Origin: Takakia lepidozioides
Lineage: Eukaryota > Streptophyta > Takakiopsida > Takakiales > Takakiaceae
Direction: 5' to 3'
Length of the DNA stretch: 64,000 nucleotides
Assembly: GCA_030704615.1 (NCBI GenBank)
Contig: CM060731.1
Span: forward strand, 38,132,001 to 38,196,000
Positions 23,658 through 36,192 of this stretch are shown here, piece by piece (position 1 is the first letter of the stretch; each line of letters begins with the position of its first letter). A model generated the notes under the pieces. The model made no database searches. It was not told where the DNA came from and saw nothing but the letters and a program-made list of their open reading frames with translations. The translations under genes were made by a program, and so were the position numbers.

Positions 23658-26142
23658 GATGATGGAGTAAATATCGATACTTAGTACCAGCGGAGCTCTC
23701 ACAAACACAGAGGCCACAAAAAGCTTGGGCTTGGCTAAAATCATTATGTTGCGTCATATGTACAGTATCGCATGTGAACGTGCTGCACCGTCCGTCCCGT
23801 CCGTCCCCCTCCATACGTGTGAATGACCCTCCACTATATACTTTCCACTCATGCATGTGCAACCCTATCATTGACAATTGCGTTGTTTTAAAAAAAAAAT
23901 CATGCACACAAGCAAAATACTAGGAAAATATTTTCATTACATTGGAGATATTTCAAAGCAACTTCTTTACATTGAAGTAGTAAGAAACCATATCTATGAC
24001 TACAAACATATATCCCCAAACATAACCCTGCCTAATTGCAAATAACATCATGAATATAGCATAAATGTTTTGGACATCACAAAGTCACTTCAATAGATCA
24101 AATCATACCTAGATGACAGTCTAGCTTAAAGTAAAGTCCATTGATCAGCAGTGAAATCAGTTACAAGCTGAAACAAGGTTCAATCTTATGCCGGACAACA
24201 TCTTCCCACTTATATCAGCTGCACATGCACCAATCCAGATGGAGGAAAAGGAAGGGATCACAACTTCATACACAATAAAGCCATATTTCATGGGGGCCAA
24301 GAGTAACTACGTGATGCCAATCTTTGTGAACGCAACTCAAGCTAGTGTTGAGCCTCTCTATATGATAGAGCTTTCATTACTATTATCCTACAAAGAACAA
24401 AAAGTTTTTACATTACCAAGAGTTCATATTGTCGACAGTAGGTAACTATATCAACTTAAACTTTGATAGTCCATATTTTGAGACTAGGTTGTGATAGTCC
24501 ACATTTTCAAGTATAACAGCAGATGACATGATCATGATAATTAATTTTAGTGCAATGGAAATCTGGCAGCATCAATCTTTACACCAAGAAACTCTAGATT
24601 TCAACAAGAATTCCATAAGTTACACCTCCCCAACCAAGAGGAGGTAAGAAAAATCATTCAAGCACCAACCATTAATGCAACCGAAGAGAAGGCTATCTTA
24701 AGATCATAGGTACATGGAAATAACTCGTTCATGATATCTAAACATATGCATGAACATTAAACTAGTATCCTAAACAATCTTACCCAAAACACCTGTCACC
24801 ATATGCCCAAAGAGGGAAATGACAGCATTAAAACAACAAGAGACTAGACTAGGCTGTGATAGCTCACCTTTTGAGGTGTAACTAGAAGATCTCGAACTCT
24901 TGGTAATGAAACTAGTATTAGTATAATGAAAAGCTGATGGTACCATCCTTGAATAGAAGGCTAGAACAAGATGATGGCTCCTTATAATTTTGGTCATTTC
25001 CCTATGCTCCGCTTCTTTTGGTGGACTCCCCTCCTTGCTCTCGAAACCAAAAGCATCAGCTAATGGTTTTTCTTCATCTCTTCTCTCGAATAGGCAGTTT
25101 TACTTGGCTTGTTGTTCTTTCACAGCAGTGTACCCCTACCCTCATAGAGAGCTAACCCCTAGGTGGTCTGGATCTGGGTATTACCCAATCACTGGTTATT
25201 TTTTCCATGATTCATCATTAATATGATTGAAAGGGCTTCCTCCCCTTTCTTAAAGAAAAACAAAAAAACAAACAATCAATGCGTCTTTGGTTATCCATGT
25301 ACATTCCATGTAAGAATCATAATGATTGTTTAATTTGAATATGATCATGCAAGATGTCCAAAATTGATTATGCATACCATGCAACAGATTTGGAGAGGAG
25401 ACCCACTTGGACATGTAAGGGTTTGTTTGTGTGCGAATTACGTTTGCATTTGCTCTTTCGTTTTGTTTGCAATGTATGTATGCAAGTCACGTATGGGAAC
25501 TATGTCATTGAGCTTGGTTAACGACAACCACAACGGATATATGTGTGTAAGGGGTATACCGTCATTTGCGGGTTTGGTAGTAGGTTGAATGGCTCCCCAA
25601 TTGGTTTGCTATTTTATTTCTCGCAAAGCCTGTGTAAGAACAGAATTTTGTAACGATGATGAGGTTACAAAATCAATGATTAAGCCTTGGATTACATAAT
25701 AGTTTGAGACGGTCGAAGCCTCATAAAAGGCCGTTGATTTAAGGAGGAACGATTAGAAAAGAGTGGATACATTTTCAAGAAGGGCGATTCCTTTTTGGGG
25801 ACAGTTTCATTAGGGATAATTATGAGTGGCTATGGAACCTAGGCCTTATATTTGCTTCAACCAAAGTCCTCGTCCTCTCTCTTTTGGGGTTGCAAATGGA
25901 TAGATGTTAAGTGTAGTGTTGCACATGTATGGGAATGAAGGAGCTGACCAACCTTATGGAAGGCTCTCCCAACCATTTGACGAGGCTGGTGCTCAACCAC
26001 GTTAAGTTGGTTTAGTGGGCTATGCAAGCAAGCCCACCAATAGCAAACTGAAACATGAAACATGATTATATTATATAGAATTTCATTAAATATTATAGGA
26101 ATGAGAGGACTATTGAAAGTTAATAAAATTTTGGGGGATTGT
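23658..26142. other. Intergenic, no recognisable gene; weak direct repeats
   Basis: An 85-codon frame at 24188-24445 (+) has no recognisable motif. Two diverged direct copies of about 100 bp (near 24481-24590 and 24842-24950), sharing AGACTAGG.TGTGATAG, suggest old repeat DNA. Nothing else can be supported. Confidence 0.4.
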
Positions 26143-26143
26143 C

Positions 26144-26157
26144 GGGGGGGGGGGGGG
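26144..26157 (+). repeat. Homopolymer run of 14 G
   Basis: An uninterrupted G run just before the L1-like element. Such runs are error-prone in sequencing and may mark an assembly weak point. Confidence 0.9.
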
Positions 26158-26159
26158 CA

Positions 26160-29044
26160 CACTCTGCATCATCCCTAACTAGCCAGCCTCCAGCGACTTT
26201 AGCCAGTAAGGTTTAGTTTTCCTCAGTTTCGTTTCCCGCCATCTCCATCCCACTATCTTATCTCTCTTCCTACTTTTGCTCCTTCTCCAACAGCTCCGTA
26301 ACTCAAGCGTGAGTCTTAGAGTATCTACAAATCCTTCTTTCTCTCGCGTTTTTATGGCACACGGCAGCAATCAGCCTAGGAATAACAATATCATGGAATC
26401 TCGGGGCATCAATCGTGGACTGCGGAGCAACAATAGAAGGCCAATCCCATCCTTAGGCACCGGTTTCTTTCTGGCACATCAAGCTCGTTCAAGGATCGCG
26501 TCTGACAATGGTCCAGTAAGAAACCTCGCTCCCCTCAACCCTCTCTCTCCCCCCCAACCACTTCTCAAAATTCACAAACTTGGCTCCTTTGCTCCCAACC
26601 TTCAGGATTCCCCCATTATGGACAACCCATGACATGAGAAAAATGTTCTTAATCAGGATGATCTGGACAAAGACTACCCCATGATCAACGTTAGTATCCC
26701 AGAACTGCAGAAAAGAGTTGCCACAATGGAACAATCTGGTATTCTTATTCATTTCCCTGGGGAAAAAGTGGACAAAGCAACAGTCACGGACTGGCCATCA
26801 GACACCTTGGAGGTCATGGAGAACTGAGGCAACAGTTCTGCCATGCAAAGGGAAGGGGTTTTTTTCTCAATAGTCTTTGAAACACATATTGGGCGTGGCA
26901 AAACAAAAGACCCTTGGTGGCATGGGCACAAATCTGTTTGCCAAAAAAAAAGGGAGGAATGGGGGTACTCGACCCCGAAACCCAGATTGTGGCATTATTT
27001 GGAAAATGGATACCTCGATTCCTTGGACCGGATGGGGGTTGGTGGAAATTTTTGGTCTATGACCATATTGTCTCTTCTTCCCCCCTAAAAACCACCCAAT
27101 GGAGCCCTTCACTTCGATGGCTTACTCAAGGTTTCAACCTTAAGACTGTGGGATCCCCTCTTTGGTCAAGCATCTGGCTGGCTTGGGGTAGGCTGAGGAA
27201 GTTATTGGTAAAAGCCCAACCAACCAACTTCTACGAAATTAAACGTCAACACCTATTTCTAAATAGTTGCCCAGTCACACCAGCTCAGAAAAACTAGGCC
27301 ATCAGATGGTCCAAATGGGACTGCCTTGGAATCAGGCAGATTCACAACATTTGGACTGAGAACAGCCTCAGATCTCAAGACTCCATAGCTCAACAAGTTG
27401 GTGCAGCAAGGGCCTCCAAAAGCCTTCAGGATATCATTCAATCTATCCTAGTTCAATGGCTTGACTCCCTATCCTCTGGTCCACCAGTGCCAACCCCTAA
27501 CTCATGGGCCCTCGTTATTCTCCAAAACCAACTGACGGTTCTCTTTGTGGATGACATCTCCATATCAGATATTTCAGTCTTTACATTTTCAGTTGATACT
27601 ACATCTCTCAAGCTCTCTCTTACATCTCCAGACCCAATACGCTTGCAACCAATGCCTCTCACTCCAATAAGAATATGTTGTTGGACTGCACCGGACAAAG
27701 CAATGAATCCCTAACCCCCCCTCACTATCACTAAGAGGGCTTGGCTTACAACCAACTCCTTTGTGTGGATCCTAGGTAGACCCCTTGCGGAAATGGAGAT
27801 TGATCCCCTGGAATGGTCATGGAAATTCAGCAATCAACCAGAGAACTTCTTTGCCTATACAACCAAAAAAGGATATAAAGTCGTATCCGTTACCCAACCT
27901 ATGCACAAAAAATGGGAGTCTAGATGGGGACTTTACAGATTCCAGGATGAGAACTGGCAAACTATATGGGGCTCAGTATGGATTAAAACACGCCCATCGA
28001 AAATTGTTGCTTTCCTCTCGCAGATAGTGAATATGGTTTTTAAGGTTGGGGAATGGCTTCAGTTTCCAGGGGCGGTACTATGTGCTTGTTGTTCCACTGC
28101 TGTTTTGGAATCTTTAGAACATTGTCTTCTTCTTTGTCAAGCTCCAGCCAAGATCTAGCCATATGTGAGATTGTTCTACAAATGTTGGATTAACGGGTTC
28201 TCTCGGACACAAACATCTTACTAAACTATGATCCAGCAACCAAAGGTAGAAGCCTCAACTGTCCAGTGTTTGAAACCCTCAGGGCATCGGTATTGTGGCA
28301 TATTTGGAAACTTCCATGCAAAAATACGTTAAATGGCCAAACCTCAACTATATCAGCCCTTCTTACCTCCGTCTTTCTTGATTTGCAAACTGAAAGCCAG
28401 GAAGGCCTGGGTCAAACTCTGTGCAGACATCCAACGACACTCCACGAATGCAAAAGCGATCCACATGAGATTTCAACACACCTGGGGCAAGCAGAACATC
28501 ATATGCAGCAGCCCTACGCAAGACCAATGCAGCTGGAACGAGCTCCCCCCTCAACCGTGGCGAGACCTCCGTGCACCACTCCACACTTTCCTCTGAGTTC
28601 GAAAGGGAGGTCAACTGGAAGCATCTAAAACACTCCATGACTACTTCTAAGCTATTCTATAGATAGAATGATCTCTTTCCCACTTCCAAGTCAAAGACTC
28701 ATTTACACCAATCTCAAAACATCCCTGCTATACCATGTTTGCTCTTCAGCAACCCAACAGTAATTAGGTTACACATCTGCTACACTTGGAGTCTTGGGCT
28801 TTTGGTCTCTTCGATTCTTCTCCATTGGGAGCTGTTATGTTCGTTTTTTATTGCATTTACTAGGGACTTGGTCTTCGTCCCTTGGACTTAAATCTCCATC
28901 AGAGATTGTGGATTCTTCAAACACTGATCACAGTGTGTGTGCCTTAGGCGTAATTGGGGTTTTAATTTTTTTCCCCTCCAAATAATTATTTCAATAAATT
29001 AATCAGGGATTCAATCCCCCTGTTCAAATAAAATAAAATAAAAT
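26160..29044 (+). mobile_element. L1-type LINE, internally deleted (ORF1 part joined to RT C-terminal part)
   Basis: The left part (about 26354-26825) reads as a plant LINE ORF1-like protein, including VATMEQSGILIHFPGEK, which resembles the plant LINE gag-like (DUF4283-type) domain. From about 26900 the frame reads ICLPKKKGGMGVLDPETQI, the standard phrase just C-terminal of the RT core in plant L1 elements. At 27950-28160 it reads WQTIWGSVWI and SLEHCLLLCQAPA, the zf-RVT Cys/His domain. The whole endonuclease and RT catalytic core between these parts are missing. The 3' end is marked by an AAATAAAATAAAATAAAA tail near 29025-29042. Stops and frame changes are present, so it is a dead copy. The exact 5' end and target duplication could not be fixed. 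Confidence 0.75.
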
Positions 29045-29723
29045 TGGGAATGGTATGAAAAACCAAAGGCATGTGAGAGCTCATTTTCTGTCAGTTACCA
29101 ACACAATTCCATCAGTGACGAAGGTCAACAAAGGTGAACAAGAACATTTCAATCTGCCCAACGAACCTACCCGAAAAAATTAAATTTTAGAGTTTGAAAT
29201 TGAGTACAACATCACATTCCAAAAAGCGGAAAGTACCTTATACAAATACAGAAGAGCCACCTTCGTTCAACTTAGGTCCAAAAAATATATATATTTTTCA
29301 TCAATATCCCTGGACATTTCCGTAGCATACGATAATCCAAGCTAGAGATTAAAATGGCTAAAAAACATGCAGAATTCTTCCACGTTAGAAGTCCATATCT
29401 CATGTTGGTTTGGTTTGGTTTGGTTTGTTTTGTTTTGTTTTTTTTTACATCCATTTATTTTGTTTTTACCTTTATGTTCTCCCGCTCAGCCTCCATCTTC
29501 GGCAACCAAAGGTGGCATGTCAGTACAATCCTGTGTCATTTTTCATTATTGTTTCTCACAAATCCAAGCATATAGTTACGGGCAGCCCCAGAATAATATT
29601 ATATTGCCACGTGGCCGTCGTTTCCGCATCCACGTCACACTGATGGCTGATGACTAATGGCAGATAGCTGATAGAATAGCAAATCCCAAGGCGTGTGAGG
29701 ATAACATTTTAGCTAGCCTTTCA

Positions 29724-29726
<3 letters not shown>
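29045..29726. other. Intergenic between L1-like and Penelope-like elements
   Basis: AT-rich, with a GGTTT-type simple stretch at 29405-29445. No gene seen. Confidence 0.4.
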
Positions 29727-29767
<41 letters not shown>

Positions 29768-29768
29768 A
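29727..29768 (+). repeat. (GA)n microsatellite at left border of the Penelope-like element
   Basis: About 20 GA units, followed by a short interrupted GAGAGCCAGAGAGAGAG and then directly by the first base of the flanking direct repeat at 29777. Confidence 0.95.
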
Positions 29769-29776
29769 GAGAGAGA

Positions 29777-30400
29777 GGCAGCCTAAGGTAGATTGCCCGC
29801 CAAGGGAATAGGTCACCATATTGAGGGAATTGAAGCACCGCCGCCGTTACGCCTCCCAAAGGGAGATGAGAAAGGACTGGAATCTTGCCAGAGTACTTGT
29901 AAACAGCATTGAAGCGTTTCCATAGCCATCAAAATCATAAAATTCGTGCTAAGAGATCCCTCTGACACCATCACTTCATCTCCCGTAGAAAAAACGCACA
30001 GTATCGTGCAAGTTTTATGGCAGGAGTGGAAATATGGCAAACCATTGCGATTTCATCCATGTGGGATGAAAAATAAGGAATGAAAGGTGAATATTCCCCT
30101 GTTGTCATCGCCATGTCATCCAGCAGGGATGACATCCTAAAATCGATGACCAGAACCTGGCATTCATTAGGGTTAGATATAAATGACCTTAATAATCCAA
30201 AGGAACCAGGTAAAAAATGATAACCATAATTAACATTTAATGGAATTCATCCATTATTAACTATATCCGGTATGGATGAAGATAGCAGAAAGTTAATTAT
30301 AGTTTAGTCAAAAATTACCTTAGTACCAAACCCTCTGGGTTATGGAATAGGTTACCAACATGATCCATGTACAGAGGGAGAGAGAAAGGGAGAGAGAGGG
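29777..30400 (-). repeat. Long terminal direct repeat, left copy (3' end of the element)
   Basis: About 620 bp, nearly identical to 36193-36830 in the same orientation. It begins GGCAGCCTAAGGTAGATTGC and ends in GTACAGAGGGAGAG and a purine-rich tract. It lies only about 60 bp past the end of the RT frame. The element reads on the minus strand, so this is its downstream copy. LTR retrotransposons also have such repeats, but the RT motifs point to a Penelope-like element, where these are called pLTRs. Confidence 0.9.
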
Positions 30401-30457
30401 ATCCCACCAGCCAGCCCCTGGTATGGCATTCCCTTATGGGATGAGTGTGGTATACAC

Positions 30458-32974
30458 TCACCCCGTAAGGGAGTGCATACTAGACCCATTCTCATAAAAA
30501 CTCTCCCTTCTCTTTGTAGTCTTCATCGCTGATTTTTCTATTTTAGAAAAACCAGATGGATATGAAGGTCTACACTCACATCTCCCATGGTCAAAAAAAG
30601 AATAGTACAAAGGAAAAAGGTATACAATCATGTAAGAATGAGTGCAGAGTGTACCTTTTAATCTTTCAATGAGCTCTTGTAAAGGGAAGAAAAGACCAGG
30701 GAAGGAGCCCTGTTCAAGGAAACTTATCAAAATCCGGGTTAGTTTTTTGGTTTTGAAACCATTCCTCCCAAGGGTATGTATGAGAATATAGCATTCATTC
30801 CAAGCAAGATTAACACTGCTGGAAATATACAAAATCGGAAAGGCTTGTGAAATCACTACATTGTAGGATTGATTCACAGGTCTATTGGATAAGAACTGGA
30901 TATACTGAGTATAGGAGAAAGGCAAGAGTCTTCTCTTATCATATTTCTGAAATTGAAACTCACCTGAGTTTGGGTTTAGCACAGAGATCTGAACGTTCAT
31001 AAAACAGGCTTCCAAACCTGTTCTCAACAATTCAGGTTTGATTTCCACAACATTCAATGGGTAAATCCACCATGGATTACTGCTGCTCCTGTCTGCGTCA
31101 GGATTAAGGAATAACATAGCATTGCCAATATTAAGCCAACAGATGTCATCTATATATCTGAAAGCATATTGAAACTTAGGCATCAATTGATATTGTCCAA
31201 GAGCTGTCAGTCTCAAGATAAATTTAAGCTCATAGGAAAGGAAATATATGTTGCACCATAATGGTGAACACGAAAATCCCATAGGAATACCTGACACTTG
31301 ATGCCAAACACGGTCACCCAATGCTACGAAGCAGTGGGACATCAACCACTTGTGGAGCTGAAGCAACTTGGCTTCAGGAAGCTCTATCCAAGTACCATTC
31401 TTTGGGGAAGAAAGACTCCACTTGCACTTCCCGAAGATCCCGTTTTTTGTTTGGATCCAAATGGTGTGATGTGACCTTGGGTGGTTTACATGATATTGCT
31501 GGAAAGCAATTTTGATCACGTATTCAATAGCATCACCCAGATTATCGTCACCTGCCAAAGGGATGTTTTCATAGCACTGGGTAATGTCAGCCACAAACAC
31601 ATCATAGATTTTTGCAGGGAGGTTTAAAGTGAAATCAGTGATGCTATCTATAATCCAATACATGGCAGTAGACACTTTGAAAAATTGTTTGTAGGTGTCT
31701 AAACATGCTTTGGCCCATTCCTTGACCAAGGGTAATAGGAACATAGTGGCACGTGTAAGAAGACAAGCAATTTCACTGAACACACAATTATGTGCATTGG
31801 TAATCCAACGGTACTTTTTTTTGTGTAGCTTGTATATTCCCATCATGTAGGGAAGACTACAAAAAGCCACCTCAACTTCAGGGATCAGATTCTGTACCTC
31901 AGTAAACAGGCTTTCCAAGACTGAATCAGGTGATGACCATACCTCATTTTAGGTGCATGGTTTGAAATCCTTACCCATAAGCCGGTGATAAGCTTGGGTT
32001 CGGATGTGCTTCACACAAAGAAAACATACGTTGTTGTTAGCCTCATCAAGACCAGACATGTACAAGTGTTTAAGAAGCCAATCCAGTTCCTCCGGAGCTT
32101 CTTTTTTGACAAGTGGGTTACCCTCATGATGAGAGTAATTGCACCGTGTCAAACTGGCTTTTTTCTTCAGCCTGTCCCAACATGTAACCTTCAACCATTG
32201 ACAGCATTCTACTATCCAGGGTTCTGAAATGTTCACATGAAGAATGTCACATGTTTTAGAGAAGGCAAGAGCTATCTCTATAACAACATCCTTTATTAAG
32301 GTTTTTTTCAGTGGAATGTGGTTCATACCTAGGCTGAAGAGTTTTCTCAGCTTGGGATGTCTTATAATGTTCAGATCCATAGTTCTGACATGTTGTATGG
32401 GGGCAGAATCAGTTATTTGAATCTCAGCCAAAGTATCCACATCACAAAAAGCCTTGAACCTCTTGGCTGTATTGCAGAGGCAAGGGGGAGATTCAATCAG
32501 ATCAGGTAGGAAGTTAAAGTCACGAAAAATAGATGCAGGCAGATAGTACTTTGTACTACTCTGTTTATGGTATGTCCATCCAAACATCACTTCCTCAGTT
32601 AACATAGCCAGGTCATTCTGTCCGAAATTCAAGAATGCTTCTTTTATCATACCCTTAGGACTTATCCATTCCATAGCCCGGTTAGGGTACACCGTGTGTA
32701 CAAAACCAATTGGGGCTGGCTTTGATGCATGGGTGATGAAGTTCCGGCCATGGGCATGTATCTCAATTCTTCTGATTCCATCTTCTTGAAAAAACATTTC
32801 ATCTGCACAACCAAAGTAGAGTTGCATACCATGAGAGAGGCGGTTACAGGTCCATCCACGAGTTGAAGTCTCTCTTGTGGATTGGGGAGAACTCCCCGTT
32901 GCCTTGCCTATTTCGAAAAGGCTCTTGGCTGGCGATATTGATAGCAGTGCTGGAACTGGAACCTGAACCTCCAA
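30458..32974 (-). pseudogene. Reverse transcriptase of the Penelope-like element (one in-frame stop)
   Basis: A single frame of about 838 codons broken by one TAA at 31949-31951; both halves are in the same frame. N-terminal part: PCLCNTAKRFKAF and HVRTMDLNIIRHPKLRKLF, then a basic stretch. C-terminal part: YKLHKKKYRWITN, VADITQCYENIPL (motif A Asp), HQVSGIPMGFSCSPLWCNIY (motif B), YAFRYIDDICWLN (motif C Asp-Asp), then thumb-like sequence. The catalytic aspartates are present. There is no GIY-YIG domain before or after. The frame overlaps the end of the gag-like ORF by about 130 bp in another phase, so translation would need frameshifting or reinitiation; its true start is uncertain. Stop aside, conservation is good. 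Confidence 0.75.
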
Positions 32975-34456
32975 AAGGAGTTCTGGTCATCGTCTTCGAG
33001 CTGTCAGAGTTGTTGTTAGAATGTTGCCCACAGCCAGAGCGCCCACCTCTTTGGTACGAGCCTCTGCCTCTTACAGGTGTGCTTCTGCCTCTGTTGTTAC
33101 CAGTCTTGCCTTGCTGTGGAGGAGTTTGTCCATCCGGGCGCTGCCTTTTGTAGCCACTGAATTGTGGTTTTGGAAGGCTGTCAGAAAAAGCTCCAGGCTT
33201 AATCATCTTCTCAACATATCTGGCACATTTTGCTTCACCCATTTTGCTAAGTAATTTAGCATTAGGTTCTGCAGCAAATTCGCATGCGGCCTCCATGATA
33301 ATCTCCCGTGTCATTTGAAAGGTTATCTGTGCCAAGACCGTTGACCTGGCAGCTTTCATCATCCATACCAAGAAGTTGTAATACTTTGCCTGTATAGATG
33401 GGTAAGCATCATTGGGGAAGAACACCGTCAGATTGTTGAGCATGAACCACACAAGGTGGTCAAACCAAGCAACACTTCCCATGCAAGGTGACGGCGCACC
33501 TCCAGATCCACAATTACATCTGATGTATGGCCTATGCCAGTTAAACAACTGACTCTTGTGGTTCCGAGACCTTGTCGAACCAACAGGCATGTCATTCTTT
33601 GTCCTTAGAGTCATGTCATCCCCTTTCTCACAGAGCTTGTAGTAGAAGGTTTTCAATGGCCAAGAAACAGCAATAGGTTTTTTTTTTAACCTTTGGATCC
33701 CTTCTTTTGCATCTGCTGCACACGCGTTCAGCAGGTGTAAGGTTGGTCCATTTGACCCACATGTCAATTGATATGGGTGCAATCAGATTGATATTGGCCT
33801 GGGGTGCCACATCATGCGGTCGTTGTTAGCAATCTCAAGCTCCACGGCTCTAGGGGGCATCCAAGGGACAAACTGCAGGTTACCTGGAGTTGCTCCCGCA
33901 GCCCTTTCTTGCTCCACTTGGGAAAGTTCCACTTGTTCATAGAAGTCCCTCACTGCATCCAATTCCCCTTCAGGTACCACCATGTTCCCGAGTATGGGAT
34001 GGTTAGTGACGGACGGAATGAAGTCTTTTTCCATTGTGTTGGAGGACTTCTGTGTGGGGGAGCTGACTGCTCATCATCAGGGTTAGCAATTCTGAGTGCT
34101 TCCTCAATTGCAGCTCCTTTCTTCTCCCAAAACGTCACTTCACTAACATCTTGCTCCAATATCTTAACCAATTCATCGCTGTATTCCTTGAGTCTTACAA
34201 GGTAACTGCCTTTTCTGTTTGCACATATTCCAAGGGCTACCCAATCCTCCAGGGCTAGTGTCTCAAGCAATAGGACAAGATTTTCATCACCTGAATCATT
34301 AATAGCTGCAGAGTCCAACATTTGCAATGTAGAATGAAAATCACGTGGAGTGATTTGTGTGAGGGTAGCTTGTACAGCAGGAATCGGAGGGGGAAGAGGG
34401 GATTGGTACCCCAATTCCTTGAGGTCATCACTCCATTCACGAACATGCTTGGTCAC
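32844..34456 (-). pseudogene. Gag-like ORF1 of the Penelope-like element
   Basis: About 537 codons if read through one frameshift near 34030 and one in-frame TGA at 33783-33785. The first third is acidic (EDWVALGICANRKGSYLVRL). The middle contains CGSGGAPSPCMGSVAWFD. The end is a disordered Arg/Gly-rich tail (NNRGRSTPVRGRGSYQRGG) of the kind found in RNA-binding and gag-type proteins. I do not recognise a named domain, so gag-like rests on position, composition and overlap with the RT frame. Penelope-like elements usually lack such a protein. Confidence 0.5.
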
Positions 34457-36192
34457 CTTCTGCCATAAAATGAAGTCAGTGCATCATAAACAGATCTGGA
34501 AAGTGAAGGGAGTAAGACTGATAACGTGTACAGACACCACTAAGTACATTGGTCAAGGGAAAGAGAGGGAAGATACTATGTCTTGTCGGGACATGGACAG
34601 GACCAAACATGGTCATTGTCAATTTTTACGACAAATCAACCTCATGAAGAGGCATTATCAGTCAAACTCCACTTCAAATCAGATCTTATGATGACCTCCA
34701 TTACATTTCAAAGACAAAGAATCTACCTGGTAGATTTCAATGACAAGAAAATACGGGTGGGAGGGTGGGATTACTTAGAAGATCCCCTCCTTATAATAAT
34801 CCAGCTTTATATTCTAAGGAACAGTATGCTAAACAAGTGTTCAGCCTGTTTTTATGCCTGTTTTAGAATTATAAGCTATGGGTGGCATCTAAGCAAACAA
34901 TTAAATGTTTGCCTATATCATGCAATAGTATTGCTCATCTGGAACCCAAAAGTTCCAGCTATTTTCCATTAATCACACAACCGGGATATTAAATCATCTG
35001 GTTACTTGATAAGATAACCAATTTTTTAATAACAAAAACCCAGAGCTTATCTGCTACATTTTTAGAACTTCTTGTATCATGACACAGAGTCAAAACTCAT
35101 TGCATTGTTTAGTAAGCTTGATTTCCCAGAACTGCTTTCTACTGCAGTGCTCTGTATCAGAATATGCCATAGCTAGCAAAAAACACACAGCTATCTTTTT
35201 TGTAACATAAAATCCAAAGCCATGTTGTAGGTTAATCAGTCTTTGATTACCAAGCAACAACAGGGGCTTCTCTTTAAAACAACCAGACCTGGTTTAGGTT
35301 TGGGGTCATTATGTTACAACCTTGACAAGGTGTTTGCACAAACAAAACTGTATACAATCTGTAATTACAGAGTGACATGAAGAGGTAGCAGGTTACTTAC
35401 CTTAGCAGATTGTATGCAAGGTAAAAAAGAAAGGGGGTTCAGACATCCACAGAGGTTCCATATATTGAGCACATAAAGGCATACAGGGCTCAGTATAAAC
35501 CATATGCAAGCTCTGGCCTCTCCCCTACCGTGTTGCTTGAAAGTGTACATATCAGAGTAGCAAATCGTGCTCTAAGCATGAAAAAAGAGCATATATTTGG
35601 TCTGGAAACCCTACTTCCAGTACCATATTTCAATGCAGCGGAAATCATAACCCAGAGTCCTTAATAGAATTCCTGTGTTCTAAAAAGGCTCGCTAATGCA
35701 CTTGCTGCTTCAACACATAGATAAAGGTTGTAAGCATATCCAGATTGATCATGTAGTGAGGCAAAAATGAGACATCTCCCTGGATAATCAGCTGATGTCG
35801 ATGTCACTTCACTTGCAGGTTTGTCATCAGATTCAAGCTTCAAAAATCACATTAAGTGAGGACCCTCACCTGGTCCCATCACAAGCCCCCACAAGAACCA
35901 AGAGGTTATTGAGAATTGTGGAACCCCAGGTGAATCGGGTCTCACGCTTGTTATCGCTGTACAACAAGAGTTCTAAAGCAAGAATCAGTTCTAAACACAA
36001 GCAAGGTTATCCACAACCTTAATCGATTGCGGAAGAGGACTCGACATCGCTCCAAGCACTTGACAATCAACAGCACAAACAAGCAATGGTTTGCTTGAAA
36101 TCTATGCGCATTTTAACAGGTGAAGAAACCCCCTGAGTTTTTATGAGCAGTGCTGAAACTTAATGATCCAGAGAGGATCTACAAGCAGTCGG
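34457..36192 (-). other. Leader region of the Penelope-like element
   Basis: About 1.7 kb between the upstream direct repeat and ORF1 with only short frames. No endonuclease motif was found here in any frame scanned by eye. Confidence 0.45.

Noticed and set aside
30458-32974. Telomerase reverse transcriptase or LTR-type polymerase
   Set aside because: No TERT N-terminal or T-motif features, no integrase, protease or RNase H, and the motif order and wording fit Penelope-like elements better.
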